Source: Thermoanaerobacterium saccharolyticum (GTDB lineage Bacteria; Bacillota; Thermoanaerobacteria; Thermoanaerobacterales; Thermoanaerobacteraceae). From it: a stretch of DNA of 37,708 nt. Under the pieces are notes generated by a model that did not search any database, was not told the origin of the DNA, and was given only the letters and a program-made list of their open reading frames with translations. Below, one piece after another: positions 36,103 through 37,708 of the stretch. The position numbers and the translations under genes are program-made. Location: assembly GCF_000747665.1 (NCBI RefSeq), contig NZ_BBKT01000058.1, positions 1 through 37,708 on the forward strand. The letters are read 5' to 3'. The stretch's first letter is position 1; every line of letters begins with the position of its first letter.

Positions 36103-37386
36103 ATGGCTAAATATGATAATCAAAAACAGTTGAAGTGCTCTTTTTGCGGGAAGTCACAGGATCAGGTAAAAAGATTAGTTGCCGGTCCAGGCGTATATAT
36201 CTGTGACGAGTGTATAGAGCTTTGCCAAGAAATCATCGATGAAGAATTTGAAGAAAACATCGATGTAGAGATAGGTGAACTTCCGAAGCCAAAGGAGATA
36301 AAAGAGTTTCTTGACCAGTATGTAATAGGTCAAGACAAGGCAAAAAAAGCATTGGCAGTCGCGGTTTACAACCATTACAAGAGGATCAATAGCAGAGTGA
36401 AATCTGACGATGTAGAGCTTCAAAAAAGCAATATCTTGATGTTAGGCCCTACTGGTTCTGGCAAGACGCTTCTTGCACAGACATTAGCCAGGATGCTTAA
36501 TGTGCCGTTTGCAATAGCAGATGCTACATCACTTACGGAAGCAGGTTATGTAGGTGAAGATGTGGAAAACATCCTTCTTAAGCTTATACAGGCGGCGGAT
36601 TACGACATAGAGAAGGCAGAGAAAGGTATTGTATACATTGATGAAGTTGATAAGATAGCCAGAAAATCAGAAAATCCGTCGATTACGCGTGATGTCTCTG
36701 GTGAAGGTGTACAGCAAGCATTGTTAAAGATCTTAGAAGGTACTGTTGCAAATGTTCCACCTCAAGGTGGGCGGAAGCACCCTCATCAAGAATTTATACA
36801 GATTGACACCACAAATATCTTGTTTATTGTTGGCGGTGCGTTTGATGGCATTGAAAAGATAATAGAATCGAGGATAGGCAAGAAGTCATTAGGCTTTGGA
36901 TCAGAGATTCAAAGCAAACAGGAAAAGAAGATAGGCGAAATTTTAAAAAATATCATGCCTGAAGACCTCTTGAAGTTTGGACTCATTCCAGAGTTTATCG
37001 GAAGGCTTCCTATTGTTGTGACACTTGATTCTCTTGATAAAGATGCTTTGATACGCATATTGACAGAGCCTAAAAATGCACTTACAAAGCAGTATGAAAA
37101 GCTGTTTGAGTTGGATGGCGTAAAACTTGAGTTTGACAAAAAAGCCTTAAGTGTTATTGCACAAAAGGCAATAGACAGGAAGACGGGTGCGAGAGGATTA
37201 AGGTCTATACTTGAAGAGCTTATGCTTGATGTAATGTATGAGATACCATCCAGCGATAACATTGAGAAGTGCATTATAACAGAAGAAACAGTTTTAAGCA
37301 ATGCTCCACCTACGATTGTTTACTCAGAGTCGCAAAAGACAAAAAAGAGAGTCAAGAAATCTGAGTCTGTAGTTTGTGTCAAGTAG
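36103..37386 (+). CDS. clpX: ATP-dependent Clp protease ATP-binding subunit ClpX
   Basis: 427 residues. N-terminal zinc site Cys12, Cys15, Cys34 and Cys37; Walker A GPTGSGKT (115-122), pore loop GYVGEDVE (149-156), Walker [12 protein letters not shown] (176-186), RKHPHQEF, the IGF-type loop region LGFGSE and the sensor 2 [11 protein letters not shown]. The C-terminal tail [16 protein letters not shown] is short and charged. It unfolds substrates and feeds them to ClpP. GAAGAGGTGAAAAA precedes the ATG. In many Firmicutes lon follows, but here only an intergenic stretch and a transposase-like frame lie downstream. Confidence 0.98.
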   Translation: MAKYDNQKQLKCSFCGKSQDQVKRLVAGPGVYICDECIELCQEIIDEEFEENIDVEIGELPKPKEIKEFLDQYVIGQDKAKKALAVAVYNHYKRINSRVKSDDVELQKSNILMLGPTGSGKTLLAQTLARMLNVPFAIADATSLTEAGYVGEDVENILLKLIQAADYDIEKAEKGIVYIDEVDKIARKSENPSITRDVSGEGVQQALLKILEGTVANVPPQGGRKHPHQEFIQIDTTNILFIVGGAFDGIEKIIESRIGKKSLGFGSEIQSKQEKKIGEILKNIMPEDLLKFGLIPEFIGRLPIVVTLDSLDKDALIRILTEPKNALTKQYEKLFELDGVKLEFDKKALSVIAQKAIDRKTGARGLRSILEELMLDVMYEIPSSDNIEKCIITEETVLSNAPPTIVYSESQKTKKRVKKSESVVCVK

Positions 37387-37491
37387 TTGTTGGCAAATTT
37401 TTTTCTTCAAATGTTATCCGCATAATGTTTAACATATTGTGAATTTTCGTGCAATTGTTTTTGCTCTATTCTTCTTTTTATATTGCACCTT

Positions 37492-37708
37492 TTATATGAC
37501 TTTTAGTTCACTTAAGCATTTGTATCTGAGTATTTCCCTTATTGCTTTTCGACTGTTTGTCATTGCACAACCTTCAAACGGCATACCGCCTCTTTGTATG
37601 TGATATGTCTTTGCTTTTTTCTGTTTTTTGTTTACATCAGCTGCTGATAGTTTTATTTCTTCTTTTATCTCTGCTAATTTTTCTTCTGAAATTGTCACAT
37701 TAAAATAT
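37492..37708 (-). mobile_element. Probable transposase C-terminal end (runs off the right edge)
   Basis: A minus-strand frame is open from the window edge to a stop at 37492. It reads EEKLAEIKEEIKLSAADVNK, HIQRGGMPFEGCAMTNSRKAI and REILRYKCLSELKVI. The MP-x7-TN-xRKAIR-like ending resembles the C-terminus of ISLre2/UPF0236-type transposases from memory, with low certainty. The catalytic part lies outside the window. Bases 37387-37491 carry no gene and probably include the end of the element. Confidence 0.4.

Overview
The window looks like a chromosomal segment of a low-GC, spore-forming, saccharolytic clostridium. A thermophilic Thermoanaerobacterium-type organism is my inference, from AT-rich codon use dominated by AGA/AGG, strong GGAGG ribosome sites, a cotJABC spore-coat operon, an S-box metF-metH unit and a tig-clpP-clpX chaperone/protease unit. 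No rRNA, tRNA or CRISPR array was seen.

Layout. (1) Bases 1-198 hold the N-terminal end of a transposase running off the left edge. (2) Bases 387-15549 are mostly core genes: an alpha/beta hydrolase, pepT, a nitroreductase, a GRxGG-repeat protein next to an HD-domain protein, pgi, a sugar isomerase-like TIM barrel, a DUF362 gene broken twice, a SAM-I riboswitch with metF and metH, cotJCBA, an RlmCD-type 23S rRNA methyltransferase, and a MarR regulator next to an MFS exporter that has a perfect 15-bp palindrome over its promoter. (3) Bases 15550-31727 are an accessory island: intact oxidoreductases (iron alcohol dehydrogenase, carboxymuconolactone decarboxylase-like protein, cupin, flavodoxins, three aldo/keto reductases, FMN reductase) interleaved with decayed genes and scars (hicAB, a PIN toxin, a sodium-pump decarboxylase beta subunit, an acetyltransferase, a second alcohol dehydrogenase, a DUF-type gene). 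It also holds a lipoprotein with two tandem esterase domains and a MerR regulator. (4) Bases 31728-37386 return to core genes: a PNPOx-like flavoprotein, nfo, rnz, tig, clpP, clpX. (5) The right edge holds what looks like the C-terminal end of a second transposase.

How the genes work together. MetF makes methyl-tetrahydrofolate and MetH passes the methyl group to homocysteine; both lie behind a SAM-sensing terminator. In the island, two promoters about 3.3 kb apart, upstream of the iron alcohol dehydrogenase and of the flavodoxin/aldo-keto reductase operon, are almost identical and have the 19-bp spacer and palindrome expected of MerR-family control. A MerR gene of the matching type lies about 9 kb downstream, so the reductases probably form one regulon for reactive carbonyl, quinone or electrophile stress (inference).

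The most striking pattern is that six reading-frame breaks, in five genes including tig and the rRNA methyltransferase, are each one extra A in an A-run. By hand count, four of the five coding runs whose frame calls for eight A have nine. This points to homopolymer overcalling in the assembly, a mismatch-repair-deficient lineage, or slippage-corrected expression. Raw reads or RNA data would distinguish these.
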